Shown: positions 7,735-17,610, counted from the first letter of the stretch. The stretch is DNA of 64,000 nucleotides from Paenibacillus sp. FSL R10-2734 (GCF_037963865.1 NZ_CP150170.1:4154001-4218000), one strand, 5' to 3'. Numbers and translations: made by a program. Notes: a model not told the origin generated them from the letters alone.

Positions 7735-8607
7735 TTATTTCTTTTTAATGGGTATCCATATCTCGCTTTTGAATTGCGGCGATGTTACATCTTTGTGCTC
7801 ATTCCAGAGCATTTCAGGCCCTTCGCTTAGCTCATATTCGGAAGACGGAAACCATTCGGAATAAATGCGTCCCCAGATCTCTTGAAGCGCACTCGGAAAA
7901 GGCCCAACGGCTGTGAATACAGCCCACGTAGAGGCTGATACCTCCAGCTGGGCGAAGTCATCTCCTGCTTCATTCGTTGTAGCCGCCCCGATGTAATGAT
8001 CAAGCTCTCCTTTCTCCTCCATCCGCCCTTCACTGAAATTCGTGGAAGCGCTGATTAGCCCTGAAGGCTGAACATTCGAAAAGCCCTTAATCTTACCAAT
8101 CAATTCAGGTGTAAGTCCTTCAAACATCGATGCAATCTCCAGATTCACCCCTTGAAATACAATTGGCACTCTTTTTTTGATCCCCACTATGCGAAAAGCC
8201 TCTTTGTCTTCAATTCGGTAGTTCATTTCACTTCCTCCTTTGATCGTTAGTTGAAACGTCATCCGCGGGAAGGCTTTGAGGGATTGTCCATGGATCCGGG
8301 CTTCCGAGGGAGTAATCCCATGCATGCTTTGGAAAGCCCTAGTAAAGGAATCCGGCGATGTATATCCATATTTCATCGCAGCATCGATGATCTTGATATC
8401 ACTGTGGCTTAGCTCGAGTGCTGCCAAAGTTAGGCGTCTTCGGCGGATGTATTCCGACAGTGTAATGCCTGCAAGGAATGAGAACATCCGTGTAAAATGA
8501 TATTCCGAACAGCAGGCAATTTTCGACGCCTCCTGATAGTCCACACGATCAGTAAGATTCTCCTCAATATAGCTTAAAGATTTGTTCAATTGTACCAGCA
8601 TATCCAT
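7735..8607 (-). CDS. AraC-family regulator with GyrI-like effector-binding domain
   Basis: A 290-residue protein. Residues 1-110 are an AraC/XylS DNA-binding domain with both HTH units (YQEASKIACCSEYHFTRMFS and IIDAAMKYGYTSPDSFTRAFQSMHGITPSEAR). Residues 130-290 form a GyrI-like/AraC effector-binding domain ending SEIWIPIKKK, as in Rob and BltR-type multidrug sensors. Such proteins bind bulky hydrophobic or cationic ligands. GGGAGG precedes the ATG by 8 nt. No obvious target gene lies next to it; the neighbouring rhamnosidase is separated by a terminator. Confidence 0.88.
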   Translation of the reverse strand: MDMLVQLNKSLSYIEENLTDRVDYQEASKIACCSEYHFTRMFSFLAGITLSEYIRRRRLTLAALELSHSDIKIIDAAMKYGYTSPDSFTRAFQSMHGITPSEARIHGQSLKAFPRMTFQLTIKGGSEMNYRIEDKEAFRIVGIKKRVPIVFQGVNLEIASMFEGLTPELIGKIKGFSNVQPSGLISASTNFSEGRMEEKGELDHYIGAATTNEAGDDFAQLEVSASTWAVFTAVGPFPSALQEIWGRIYSEWFPSSEYELSEGPEMLWNEHKDVTSPQFKSEIWIPIKKK

Positions 8608-8795
8608 GATTATCGCCTCCCTTTGTTACTCAAAGCATATCAGAGAAGGTAATTCCTTTCCCGACATTTCATGCACAATCCTGCAGGGTCTTGATGGTCG
8701 CAGGACATCCCCCTTAACTTTAATACTTTATTTTTCAGATTACGCAAGCAACCATTGAGGGAGTAAACGACGCTAAGCTCAACACTAGTCCTATT

Positions 8796-8830
8796 AAAAA
8801 ACCCAACCGGGTATTTCCTCGGTTGGGTTT
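8796..8830 (-). terminator. Terminator of the first GH78 gene
   Basis: AAACCCAACCG (8799-8809) pairs with CGGTTGGGTTT (8820-8830). The minus strand continues into TTTTTT. It lies 29 bp past the rhamnosidase stop. Confidence 0.85.
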
Positions 8831-8858
8831 ATTCTTACCATCTTTTAATATGCATATT

Positions 8859-11519
8859 TTAGCTCATCGTAAACGTAAAGTGATAGTCACCTGATCCAAC
8901 CATTAGTTTGTGGCCTTCTGTTATTTGTTCCACACTGGATAGACCTATAACTTGTTTTAGTGGTGCCCCAGACTCCAAAATACTGTTCTGCTTCAAAGTT
9001 GGAATGATAATTTCAGCCATTGTATTGGATGGAATCAACACTTGCAGTTCTACTAAATCATTCTTCTGTTTTTTCCAAGTTACCTTGATCGTTCCATGGA
9101 CAGATTCAAGCGAAGCATGGGCCCACGTCAAATGTTTCCCGATCTGCGGCTGGATTCGAATTTTTTTGTAGCCTGGTTCCAACAATTCGATACCAGCGGC
9201 AGTGCGATAGAGCCAATCTCCAATTGCACCGTAAGCATAATGGTTATAGGAGTTCATATCATCACTCCAGAACGAACCATCCTGCTTTATTCCATCCCAA
9301 TGTTCCCAAATAGTTGTTGCACCTTGTATTACAGAATATAACCAGGAAGGATACTCTTTCTGAAGTACCAATTGGTAGGCCAAATCCGTATAACCGAATC
9401 TAGAGAGGACTAGACACAGATAGGGAGTTCCCACAAAACCGGTCGTTAGGTGTATCCCATTTTCTTCGATATGGTCGGCCAGCATTTTGGCCGTCCGATG
9501 ACGATCCTTTTCCTCCAATAAGTCAAACATAAGAGCAAGTGTATATGCAGTTTGTGTCGGTGAGGCCACTCGACCATTTGGCGTTACGAACTCATGACGG
9601 AATGCCTGCACAATCTTCTCATGCAATGCTTCATATTTTGTTGCATCTTCGATTTTCCCAATGACAGCTGCCGTCTTAGCTAACAGTTCCGTTGAATAAG
9701 CATAGAATGCGGTGGCGATCAGTTCTTTCGGTGTTGCTCCGACATAGCTGTTTTCTTTGGCATCCAGACCTAACCAATCCCCAAAGTGAAATCCCGTATT
9801 CCATAGAAATTCGTCTTCGCCTTGCGCCCGGATATAATCGACCCATGCTTTCATACTTGGATATTGCGTTTTCAATACACGAATATCCCCATAACATTCA
9901 TAGAGTGTCCAAGGACAAATAACTGAAGCATCTCCCCAAGCTGCCGAACCGTATCCTGCCGCTGGCACATCGGGAATGACATGCGGAACTCTTCCATCCT
10001 CTTCTTGATCTGCGGCCAAATCCTTTAGCCATTTTTCAAAGAAAGGAACGACATTCATATTGTAGGCAGCCGTACGAATAAAAACTTGAGCATCCCCCGT
10101 CCATCCCAATCTTTCGTCCCGTTGAGGGCAATCTGTTGGGATATCGAGAAAATTCCCTTTTTGTCCCCAAAAGATGTTGTGCTGAAGCTGATTCAAGAGT
10201 TCATCTGAGCAAGTGAAGCTGCCTGTCTGCTCTAAATCCGTGTGGATGACGCAGCCGGTGAATTGCTCTAATAATTGATCTTGCGGTATACCAGTCACTT
10301 TTACATAACGGAATCCTTGGAAGGATAAATACGGCTCGAACGTTTCTGCCTCGACGCCTCGGCATGTATAAGTCACGGTCTGCTTTGCCGATCGTAAATT
10401 TCCAATGTAGAAGTTCCCCTCGCAATCTAATACTTCAGCATGTTCTAAAGTAACTATCGTTCCGGCTTCAGCATGAACCGTAAATCTTACCCATCCAACC
10501 ATATTTTGTCCCATATCCAGCACAAGCTCACCTTTGGGTGTAGTAATGACATCGATAGGCTTGATGGTTTCTATAATCCGTGTTGGCTCGTTTTCCTGAG
10601 CAACCAATGTGGATTCTGGACGATCCTTGACAATAGTTTTTTGCCACCCTAAATCCTCGAAACTGGGAGAAGACCATCCTTCTACCTCGAGTCTCGCATC
10701 ATACGTTTCGCCATGATACAATTCCGACATCAAGAGTGGACCTGTCGAAGCACGCCAGTTCTCATCCGAGCCAATGATTTGTTCAGAACCATCGGATAAT
10801 GTGACATGTAACTGGATAAGCACAGCACGATCTTTACCATATATATCTTTTTTTCCTTCCCAGGCTAAATACCCTTTATACCACCCATTCCCCACAATAC
10901 AGCCAAGTGCGTTGTCACCAGCAGTAATCAAAGAAGTCACGTCGTAAGTCTGATATTGAAGCCGTTTGTTATAGCTGGTCCAGCCAGGGTTAAATAGCGT
11001 ATTATCTGCTGGATTACCATTAATGTACAGGCGGTACATACCATGAGAAGTTGCATACACACGCGCTGATACTACATTTTCAGGGATTGAAAATTCCGTA
11101 CGAATATAATCGCAAGGATCAGCTCCATTCACTTGGTGACTCAGAGGTGCTGCTATCCATTGTGCCTGCCACTCATCTACCGATATCAATGCCGTTTCCC
11201 AATAAGCAGGTTCGCTCCATTCCGAAGCCTTCCCTTGATCGTCCCAAGCTCGAACTCTAAAGTAATACCGAGTGCGGGATTGTAAAGCAGGACCTTCGTA
11301 TTCAATATGCACATTGCTATCCGACTCTACCTTTTCCGAATCCCATATAAGCTCTGAAACGAATTTGGGATCATTTGTGACTTGAACTTGATAGGCAGAT
11401 TGGACAAAGCTCCGTATTTCTGTGCTGCTCCACCAACTAAGCCGCGGATGTAAATCATCAATCCCCAACGGATTCTTTCTATAGTTCACTTTAAGATTTG
11501 AGACTTCAAAATTGGACAT
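8859..11519 (-). CDS. Alpha-L-rhamnosidase, GH78
   Basis: An 886-residue cytosolic enzyme with the full GH78 domain series: N-terminal fibronectin-like sandwich (residues ~5-110), two further beta domains (~130-420), the six-hairpin (alpha/alpha)6 barrel (~425-775) and a C-terminal sandwich. The catalytic block DCPQRDERLGWTGDAQ is at D463-D476, and the second catalytic glutamate lies in TIWEHWDG (E739); these match the acid/base cluster defined in Bacillus RhaB. It hydrolyses terminal alpha-L-rhamnose from oligosaccharides or plant glycosides. No signal peptide, so it works on imported substrate. Divergent AraC gene at 11680 is the likely regulator. GGAGGTAG precedes the ATG. Confidence 0.93.
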   Translation of the reverse strand: MSNFEVSNLKVNYRKNPLGIDDLHPRLSWWSSTEIRSFVQSAYQVQVTNDPKFVSELIWDSEKVESDSNVHIEYEGPALQSRTRYYFRVRAWDDQGKASEWSEPAYWETALISVDEWQAQWIAAPLSHQVNGADPCDYIRTEFSIPENVVSARVYATSHGMYRLYINGNPADNTLFNPGWTSYNKRLQYQTYDVTSLITAGDNALGCIVGNGWYKGYLAWEGKKDIYGKDRAVLIQLHVTLSDGSEQIIGSDENWRASTGPLLMSELYHGETYDARLEVEGWSSPSFEDLGWQKTIVKDRPESTLVAQENEPTRIIETIKPIDVITTPKGELVLDMGQNMVGWVRFTVHAEAGTIVTLEHAEVLDCEGNFYIGNLRSAKQTVTYTCRGVEAETFEPYLSFQGFRYVKVTGIPQDQLLEQFTGCVIHTDLEQTGSFTCSDELLNQLQHNIFWGQKGNFLDIPTDCPQRDERLGWTGDAQVFIRTAAYNMNVVPFFEKWLKDLAADQEEDGRVPHVIPDVPAAGYGSAAWGDASVICPWTLYECYGDIRVLKTQYPSMKAWVDYIRAQGEDEFLWNTGFHFGDWLGLDAKENSYVGATPKELIATAFYAYSTELLAKTAAVIGKIEDATKYEALHEKIVQAFRHEFVTPNGRVASPTQTAYTLALMFDLLEEKDRHRTAKMLADHIEENGIHLTTGFVGTPYLCLVLSRFGYTDLAYQLVLQKEYPSWLYSVIQGATTIWEHWDGIKQDGSFWSDDMNSYNHYAYGAIGDWLYRTAAGIELLEPGYKKIRIQPQIGKHLTWAHASLESVHGTIKVTWKKQKNDLVELQVLIPSNTMAEIIIPTLKQNSILESGAPLKQVIGLSSVEQITEGHKLMVGSGDYHFTFTMS

Positions 11520-11679
11520 TTATATCTACCTCCTATATACATGAAGTAATTCTATTGTATGAGTTGAGAGAGTTTAGAATTGGGGGTGATTCTGACAATT
11601 TAACAGGTGAATCTAGACATTCATTCATTAATTTCGTACGATGAGTCTAGCCTAAGGCAATTTGAAAGGGGCCACGATC

Positions 11680-12558
11680 ATGAGTATCAAACGCAGCACT
11701 TTTGTCATGTCTGGAGATAGTTTGTTCGAGCCTGGTGTGCCGATTTATGTGAACAGGGCTTACGAAACCTTTGAATTAAATGCGCATTCCCATGAATTTG
11801 TCGAGATTACTTATATCAGTGAAGGAGCAGGAGTTCATTATATTGACGATGAAGCCGTTCCTGTCGAGCACGGTACGTTGTTTTTTATACCCATCGGGCG
11901 CAGTCATGTATTTCGACCTAAAACACCTATGAAGGACCGTCCGCTTATCGTTTACAACTGTTTGTTTCCGGTAGAGTATTTATCCGAACTTCAGTCTACC
12001 TTTCCTCACGCTAAGGATATTTGTGAATTTTTCACAGACATGCAATTGCTATGGTTCTCTATGAAAGATGTCAATGGTGCATACCATGTTATGTTCCGTG
12101 AACTGTTTCGTGAATTCTCGGCAAAACCACCTGGATATTTAGCTGTCCTAGATGCTCTAGTCGTGCAAATCTTAACAGGCTTGTTTAGACATCGTTTGCA
12201 GATTGATACACCTACACGGGATAAGCCACAATGGCTGGCAGTCGATGAAGCGATTGCATTTATAAATTACAACTATTCCAGTGGGCTTAAACTTAGCGAT
12301 CTCGCGAGTAAAGTGAACCTTAGTGAACGGCAATTTAGCCGTCTTTTTCACCGTCAGACCGGAATGAGTTTCACAGAATACATGCAAATTATTCGAATGG
12401 ATGCTGCCTGCCGTATGCTTTCTGGAGGTCATAGTAGTGTAAGCGAAATTTCCGCAGCAGTCGGATATGCTGACCTGAAATTTTTTCACCAAGTATTCAA
12501 AAAAAAGATTGGAATGAGTCCCCGTCAATATGGGAATTCGTTGCGAAGTGAGCATTAG
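11680..12558 (+). CDS. AraC-family regulator (cupin sensor), likely rhamnoside-responsive
   Basis: A 292-residue protein from the ATG at 11680 (AAAGGGG 8 nt upstream; a TTG start 18 bp earlier has no ribosome site). Residues 20-100 are a cupin sensor (HSHEFVEITYISEGAG, then HYIDDEAVPVEHGTLFFIP). The last 100 residues carry two HTH motifs: LSDLASKVNLSERQFSRLFHR, and VSEISAAVGYADLKFFHQVFKKKIGMSPRQY. The layout equals RhaS/RhaR-type activators. It sits between two GH78-type genes, divergent from the first by 160 bp and convergent with the second, so control by a rhamnose-containing sugar is a good inference. Confidence 0.88.
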   Translation: MSIKRSTFVMSGDSLFEPGVPIYVNRAYETFELNAHSHEFVEITYISEGAGVHYIDDEAVPVEHGTLFFIPIGRSHVFRPKTPMKDRPLIVYNCLFPVEYLSELQSTFPHAKDICEFFTDMQLLWFSMKDVNGAYHVMFRELFREFSAKPPGYLAVLDALVVQILTGLFRHRLQIDTPTRDKPQWLAVDEAIAFINYNYSSGLKLSDLASKVNLSERQFSRLFHRQTGMSFTEYMQIIRMDAACRMLSGGHSSVSEISAAVGYADLKFFHQVFKKKIGMSPRQYGNSLRSEH

Positions 12559-12586
12559 CTACAAATATTCACCTAATGAGCGAAAA

Positions 12587-12648
12587 GCGACCTCCTCTCT
12601 CGGAGATCGCATTTCGGATGATAAATCCTGCTGATTACGCAGGAATTT
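12587..12648. terminator. Paired hairpins between convergent AraC and GH78-like genes
   Basis: First hairpin: GCGACCTCC (12587-12595) against GGAGATCGC (12602-12610), one mismatch, with TTTT following on the minus strand. Second: AAATCCTGC (12623-12631) against GCAGGAATTT (12639-12648). Together they probably end transcription from both sides. Confidence 0.55.
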
Positions 12649-12665
12649 ATAGTTATTGTGGATGC

Positions 12666-15071
12666 CTATACTATCATCGGAAGCTTGATAGATGCATTAA
12701 AACCCCCACCATTCTGAAACTCCATACTTTCCCCATTCGGTAATTTCAATACAACAGGTATGTTTTCCGGTCCTGATCCCGTAATGTGGAATATATTATC
12801 TTTCATCAGAGTCCACTCGACTTCAACAATCCCGTGTTTTGTGGCGACCTTGCCATTCGCCCAATCCAACTTTAATAACTTGGGCTCAATAATGATGGTT
12901 GAGTACCCCGGAGCGCCTGGTCTCACACCAAGAATCTCACCTAGAAATTCAGAGATCGGCAATGCACTCCAAGCGTGGCAATCACTGCGTGGATGATTAT
13001 CATCTGGTACCTCTGGTAAGGTCGTTAGATGCAAATCCAGATAGGCTCTCCAGCGGTCGATCACAACATTCGCTTTGTCATACAATCTATGATGAGATAA
13101 TAACCGGAATAGCTCGTATGAAGCTGGCATTGACAATTGCGTCATTTGTTCGGCAGGGAATTCAATTGTACGTTCCAGCAGTTGGACAGCTTCCTCTCCT
13201 GAAACTGCACCGCATACAATCCCCCAGACTTGTGTATGTTGGCTAAAATCATCAACCTCTGGCCCGTCGGCGAATAGACCACGATCTGTACGCCAACAAT
13301 GACGTAGCAATGCATCATTTAAGGCATTCGCTTCTTCTTTCGCTTCGCGTGCCGCATCCGTCCAATTCATCGCCAGATATAGTTCAGAAGCAGTATTAAG
13401 GGCAGCTGCAAACATTTGACTCAGCAGTGTGAGCGGACCTTTATTATGTGCCGGTGGTGTTCCAATTTCCCACTCTTTGCACCAATCGAAGAAAGGCCAG
13501 TATGCACGTGGCGTTGGAGCAACAAGTCCTTCAGGCGTCAGTAAACGTCTAAACCAATCAAGTACCCCAGTCATTGTAGGCAAATAACGCCGAATCAAGC
13601 TTCGTTCACCAAAGTGCAGATAATGTTCGTTAAGCATATGAATCCAGTACAAGGAAAAAGATGGAATCACTTGTCGATATTCAGCTGGATAGCGGCTCTG
13701 CAGTATGCCAGAAGGCAGTGCAGAACTGTGAAAGTCAAACAATGAACGGCGGGCTAACCGATCATCGGCACTAAGCGCATAGGTGAATATCATCTGAAGA
13801 CGGGTGTCCATTGAATATTGCATTTGCTCATAATATGGACAGTCCTCATACGTTTCGTGCATACATCTTTTGAGCGTATTTAAAGACAATTTCCATAGTT
13901 GTTCGAAATCTGGATCCGAACAAGCAAAGGATGCTTTAATATCTAGTGGGTAACCTACATCTCTGTAAGAAAGCCGAACAATTTCGAGTGGTTCGTTCTT
14001 CGCAGTTGCTTCAAATCTGATATACCGGAAAGTACGGAATTCGAACGGTTCATAACGCTCCACTACGTATTCATCACCTACTCCAGCTACCGTGTAGTAA
14101 TCACTCTCTCCGATCAAGATACCGTTCTCTGAATCGTCTCGTTTTCCCTTCACTCTGTGCTGGAGATTAGATGAGGCTTCCTCATAAGACTCTGAATATT
14201 GAACTCGAACTAGGCTCTCACGCCCACCTCGTAATTCTAATGACAAATAGCCAGTCGCTAACTCTCCAGCATCAATTTCCAGCCAAATAGAACTGCCGGG
14301 TTCTACACGCAGAACTTCCGAATGCTCCTCATCAAGAAATGATGTGTATTTGGGTATAGCCGAGAGATTATCGGCATTTGTAACGCCTCGAAAGAAGGTC
14401 AAAATTTCTTTTAAAGGAGGGATCGGGCGTGGTGACAATTGCCATGGCGTTAATTGTCCGTATGAATCGATAGTTTTAGTAATAACAGTTGCATTTGCCC
14501 AGCCTTCACCAGTAAATTCAGGCAACTCCCAACCATGATCCACTCCCCTTCCATCAGTGTCTTCAAACCCGCCAAGGTGAAAGATGATTGGGCTAGAGAC
14601 AAGTTTAAATCCAGTCATCACTTTACACTGCCAACTCTCATCGGTATGCAGAGCTTGTGAATACCCTTTCCGCTCAATAAGCTCGCCTTCAAGCAGCATG
14701 GCGCCTCCAACAGCTCGATGAATTGAAATGGGACCACTCTCTCCAAGCTCAAAGGGACCAACTGCAGCATAGTGAAGCACCTTGACAGCCAGCACGTTCT
14801 TACCGTTAATAAGACGGTCGCTAAGATCAACTGTTTCGTAATAATGGCAGAACTGGTCGCCCTTGCAGGGTCCAACAGAGACGGATTCACCATTAAGAAA
14901 TAAGCGGTACCGGCTATCCGCAGTAATGTCGACAACGAGCTTGGCTCCCTGAGAATCAGAAACCGTAAATTCTCGGCGAAAATACACCATTTCATGTGTT
15001 CCCGGATTTGACGTCCAAGGATAACCCATAGACCAAATCCAATTCGCCTTCCACAATCTGTTCTCTTCCAT
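12666..15071 (-). CDS. GH78-like alpha-L-rhamnosidase family protein
   Basis: An 801-residue protein. It opens with a beta domain (WKANWIWSMGYPWTSNPGTHEMVYFRR; RYRLFLNGESVSVGP) typical of GH78 N-terminal domains, followed by the (alpha/alpha)6 barrel containing YEDCPYYEQMQYSMDTRLQ and a C-terminal sandwich (PGAPGYSTIIIEPKLLKLDWANG). In place of the canonical DCPxRERLGWxGD it has DCPYYEQMQYSMD, the pattern of a divergent GH78 branch. Aspartate and glutamate at the equivalent positions are kept, so it is probably a glycosidase, but the sugar may not be rhamnose. No signal peptide. AGGAGGAA precedes the ATG. Likely part of the same regulon as the neighbouring AraC gene. Confidence 0.8.
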   Translation of the reverse strand: MEENRLWKANWIWSMGYPWTSNPGTHEMVYFRREFTVSDSQGAKLVVDITADSRYRLFLNGESVSVGPCKGDQFCHYYETVDLSDRLINGKNVLAVKVLHYAAVGPFELGESGPISIHRAVGGAMLLEGELIERKGYSQALHTDESWQCKVMTGFKLVSSPIIFHLGGFEDTDGRGVDHGWELPEFTGEGWANATVITKTIDSYGQLTPWQLSPRPIPPLKEILTFFRGVTNADNLSAIPKYTSFLDEEHSEVLRVEPGSSIWLEIDAGELATGYLSLELRGGRESLVRVQYSESYEEASSNLQHRVKGKRDDSENGILIGESDYYTVAGVGDEYVVERYEPFEFRTFRYIRFEATAKNEPLEIVRLSYRDVGYPLDIKASFACSDPDFEQLWKLSLNTLKRCMHETYEDCPYYEQMQYSMDTRLQMIFTYALSADDRLARRSLFDFHSSALPSGILQSRYPAEYRQVIPSFSLYWIHMLNEHYLHFGERSLIRRYLPTMTGVLDWFRRLLTPEGLVAPTPRAYWPFFDWCKEWEIGTPPAHNKGPLTLLSQMFAAALNTASELYLAMNWTDAAREAKEEANALNDALLRHCWRTDRGLFADGPEVDDFSQHTQVWGIVCGAVSGEEAVQLLERTIEFPAEQMTQLSMPASYELFRLLSHHRLYDKANVVIDRWRAYLDLHLTTLPEVPDDNHPRSDCHAWSALPISEFLGEILGVRPGAPGYSTIIIEPKLLKLDWANGKVATKHGIVEVEWTLMKDNIFHITGSGPENIPVVLKLPNGESMEFQNGGGFNASIKLPMIV

Positions 15072-15258
15072 AGTTCCTCCTATGAATTGGATATATTATA
15101 TATAAAGCTGTACTACCTCTACTACTTATAAAGAACCATTACATGTAATATTTTTTAAGCACTCATCTGGTTCATACTTTTCTATCACACCTTCATCGTA
15201 GCGTGGGAACCTATTCAAAGCTATCACTGAGATGACTTTGTAATAGCTCTCTTCTGAC

Positions 15259-15293
15259 TAAAAACGGACAGCCTCTAACGAGGCTGCCCGTTT
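15259..15293 (-). terminator. Terminator of the SDR/zinc-ribbon gene
   Basis: AAACGG-A-CAGCCTC (15262-15275) pairs with GAGGCTG-C-CCGTTT (15280-15293), loop TAAC. TTTTT follows on the minus strand. It lies 70 bp beyond the stop codon. Confidence 0.8.
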
Positions 15294-15363
15294 CCTTCAT
15301 TTCAAACTGTAGTCCGACGATTATGAAACACATAAACCGTCACACGATCTTATTCAGTCAAAG

Positions 15364-16878
15364 CTAATTCTGAAATGATTTCTTATACTCACGTCCGTCT
15401 GACTTACCCTGGATGGGGTTCCACACCTGGGCAAAAAACGGTTCACGCTTCGCACGTTCTTTGTAATTCCAGCTTTCAAGTTCACACTGCGGGCAGAAAT
15501 GTCCACCTTCTAGCATAAGCTTGGGACTTGCGGTAAAGGTGTGGCCGAATGCACATTTGAAATCAAGCTTGCCCGTCCAATCCCCCGTTTTCATATCAGT
15601 CGAAAGGCATTCACCACCACGAAATTTCGCAGCACCCTTGATATCCTCTAAATTTAATTGCGTTGCTGGTTTATTTTCATCGTAGCCGTGGTCGAGCTTG
15701 ATGGCTTTATCCCAATCCGCGAATTTCTTCATTTCAGACACCTTTGCAGGAATGGCCTCCCAGTTTTTCTTACTGCCCCAATAAGCGTCAATTTTCTCAA
15801 TGTCGTTATCCTCGATAAAGCGTATCGTTCCGCGCTCCTTCACAGCCTGCTTTTTCATCGTCCGCTTAATCATCGCACCCATGAATTTTTGACCTCCGGG
15901 CAGCTTCGTGATGACTTTCGCTACCGGTACAAGTGCGCCAAGATTATCGAGGTAGCTTTGAAAGAAATAATTTATTGAATCTCGGCGAAAGTGAAAATAA
16001 TCCTCCAGCTCGTCGGAATCCAGATAATATTGTCCGTGAAAATTCCGTGTTGCATACCATTTGGGGTCAATTACATAATCGAGATTCGTTATACCAAGCT
16101 TTCCATAAAGCACCCGATACATCTCAAGCGTACTGACTCGACAGCTCTCACCCCCGCCAATGTTGTAAATGTGCTGCCAAAATCCATCCTCTAGTTCTCC
16201 ATCAATATCTTGGATACACAGGTTCCGCATTAAACGTCCTGAATCCCGGTCAGATACGTATTCAAGCACATTTTCCAGACAGTTATGGAACATAATAGGG
16301 TCTTCTATCTTGCTCATCGCTGGGCCCATAATACCCGTTTGGCGGAGGCTCACCCAATAGCTTAGGTCTGATTCAATTACCATACGCTCAGCGGCAATTT
16401 TTGAAACGGCATAGTAGTCGTAAACACTTGGTTTGAGTGGGTCACCCACTCGCCCCCAATGGATCGGCGGCATACGGTCACCCGTTTCCGCAATGGTGCC
16501 GATATTTACGAAACGCGTTACATGGGCACGACCACTTTTCTTAATGGAATCGACGATGTTTTTCGCAGAACCATAATTAATCTGCATCGTTCGTTCGGGA
16601 AATTCGTCTGCAGCAGGAGATACAAAAGCAGCGATATGGAGCACAATGTCGGCATCCTTCACACATTCATAGACCAGCTTACGGTCTAGTAAATCGCCAT
16701 ACACTACCGTAACGCCATTTAGTCCCTCGTATTCTTTCAACTTTTGGCGGTTGGTTGGATTATCTAAATCAAATAGTAATAGCTCGCATTTTGCTAAATC
16801 GTTTCTAAGGAATTTCAATGTTTCACCACCCATATTGCCCGCTGCACCTGTTATCATGATGCGTTTTTTCTTCACCAT
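15364..16878 (-). CDS. Extended SDR (NAD-dependent epimerase/dehydratase) with C-terminal zinc ribbon
   Basis: A 504-residue protein from the ATG at 16878, which has AGGTGAAG directly upstream; two earlier Met codons lack this. Residues ~1-270 are an extended SDR Rossmann domain: cofactor loop ITGAAGNMGGE, GDLLD, HIAAF, active-site YDYYAVSK (Tyr and Lys of YxxxK). The last ~110 residues are unlike SDRs and contain GGECLS, KCAFGHTF and FCPQCE, a Cys/His set that looks like a zinc ribbon. Usual extended SDRs are about 320 residues, so this is a fusion. A TetR gene diverges from it across a palindrome. Substrate unknown; a nucleotide sugar or acyl compound is possible. Confidence 0.8.
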   Translation of the reverse strand: MVKKKRIMITGAAGNMGGETLKFLRNDLAKCELLLFDLDNPTNRQKLKEYEGLNGVTVVYGDLLDRKLVYECVKDADIVLHIAAFVSPAADEFPERTMQINYGSAKNIVDSIKKSGRAHVTRFVNIGTIAETGDRMPPIHWGRVGDPLKPSVYDYYAVSKIAAERMVIESDLSYWVSLRQTGIMGPAMSKIEDPIMFHNCLENVLEYVSDRDSGRLMRNLCIQDIDGELEDGFWQHIYNIGGGESCRVSTLEMYRVLYGKLGITNLDYVIDPKWYATRNFHGQYYLDSDELEDYFHFRRDSINYFFQSYLDNLGALVPVAKVITKLPGGQKFMGAMIKRTMKKQAVKERGTIRFIEDNDIEKIDAYWGSKKNWEAIPAKVSEMKKFADWDKAIKLDHGYDENKPATQLNLEDIKGAAKFRGGECLSTDMKTGDWTGKLDFKCAFGHTFTASPKLMLEGGHFCPQCELESWNYKERAKREPFFAQVWNPIQGKSDGREYKKSFQN

Positions 16879-16934
16879 CTTCTTCACCTGCATCATAAGT
16901 TTATTGACAAGTCATTCGTCTCCCTTCAGAATAC

Positions 16935-16947
16935 AGACACAGTGTCT
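16935..16947. promoter_or_regulatory. TetR operator between the SDR and TetR genes
   Basis: AGACAC-A-GTGTCT is a perfect 13-bp palindrome in the 171-bp divergent gap. A weaker dyad (GACAG ... CTGTC, about 16991-17009) lies closer to the tetR-like start. Position fits a repressor serving both genes. Confidence 0.7.
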
Positions 16948-17049
16948 ATTTAACAACCAGCAGTTAATTGTCGAAGTGATGTGATTTAGACAGTTGAAGG
17001 TAATCTGTCGATTATTTTATAAATTTTATTTTATTGGAGCGAATCAGCC

Positions 17050-17610
17050 ATGAATCAACGTGAACGGTTAACCAAACTGCTACTGAAGCAAAGCTTGATT
17101 AGTCTGCTCAAAGAAAAAAACATAAGTCAAATCAGTGTAAAAGAGTTATGCGCTTCAGCTGGCATCAATCGATCTACCTTTTACTTGCATTATGCAAATG
17201 CATATGAGCTACTTGAACTTGTAGAGCAGGAGATTATTGATAACACAAATGAATATTTAAAAAAAATCGAAGCTAATGACAATGGCATCACTTATATATT
17301 GACCTTTTTAGAATACATCAAAAAGAATGATGATTTATTTGCCATTATGCTACTCAAATCAAATGATAACGTGTTGTTTTCAAAACGTTTACTTAATGAA
17401 ATACTGATGAATATTGACAATCACCTTCAGCTTGACGTTCCCGAAAATATGAAACGGTTTACTTACGCTTATTTGGTTAATGGAAGCTTAGCGATTATCC
17501 AGGAGTGGATACTAGAAAAATATATTATATCGAGCAATGAGTTGGCTCAACTTATTTACTCTTTGGCGGACCATTCCTTATTAGCGTTTAAGACATCGGA
17601 CGAGAATTAA
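17050..17610 (+). CDS. TetR/AcrR-family regulator
   Basis: A 186-residue protein. The N-terminal HTH reads SVKELCASAGINRSTFYLHYANAYELLELVEQEI, a textbook TetR helix-turn-helix. Residues 60-186 are helical and resemble the C-terminal domain found in DhaS/YvdT-like TetR members. GGAGCG precedes the ATG by 10 nt. It is divergent from the SDR/zinc-ribbon gene with the palindrome AGACACAGTGTCT between, so it very likely represses that gene and itself. The inducer is unknown. Confidence 0.88.
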   Translation: MNQRERLTKLLLKQSLISLLKEKNISQISVKELCASAGINRSTFYLHYANAYELLELVEQEIIDNTNEYLKKIEANDNGITYILTFLEYIKKNDDLFAIMLLKSNDNVLFSKRLLNEILMNIDNHLQLDVPENMKRFTYAYLVNGSLAIIQEWILEKYIISSNELAQLIYSLADHSLLAFKTSDEN

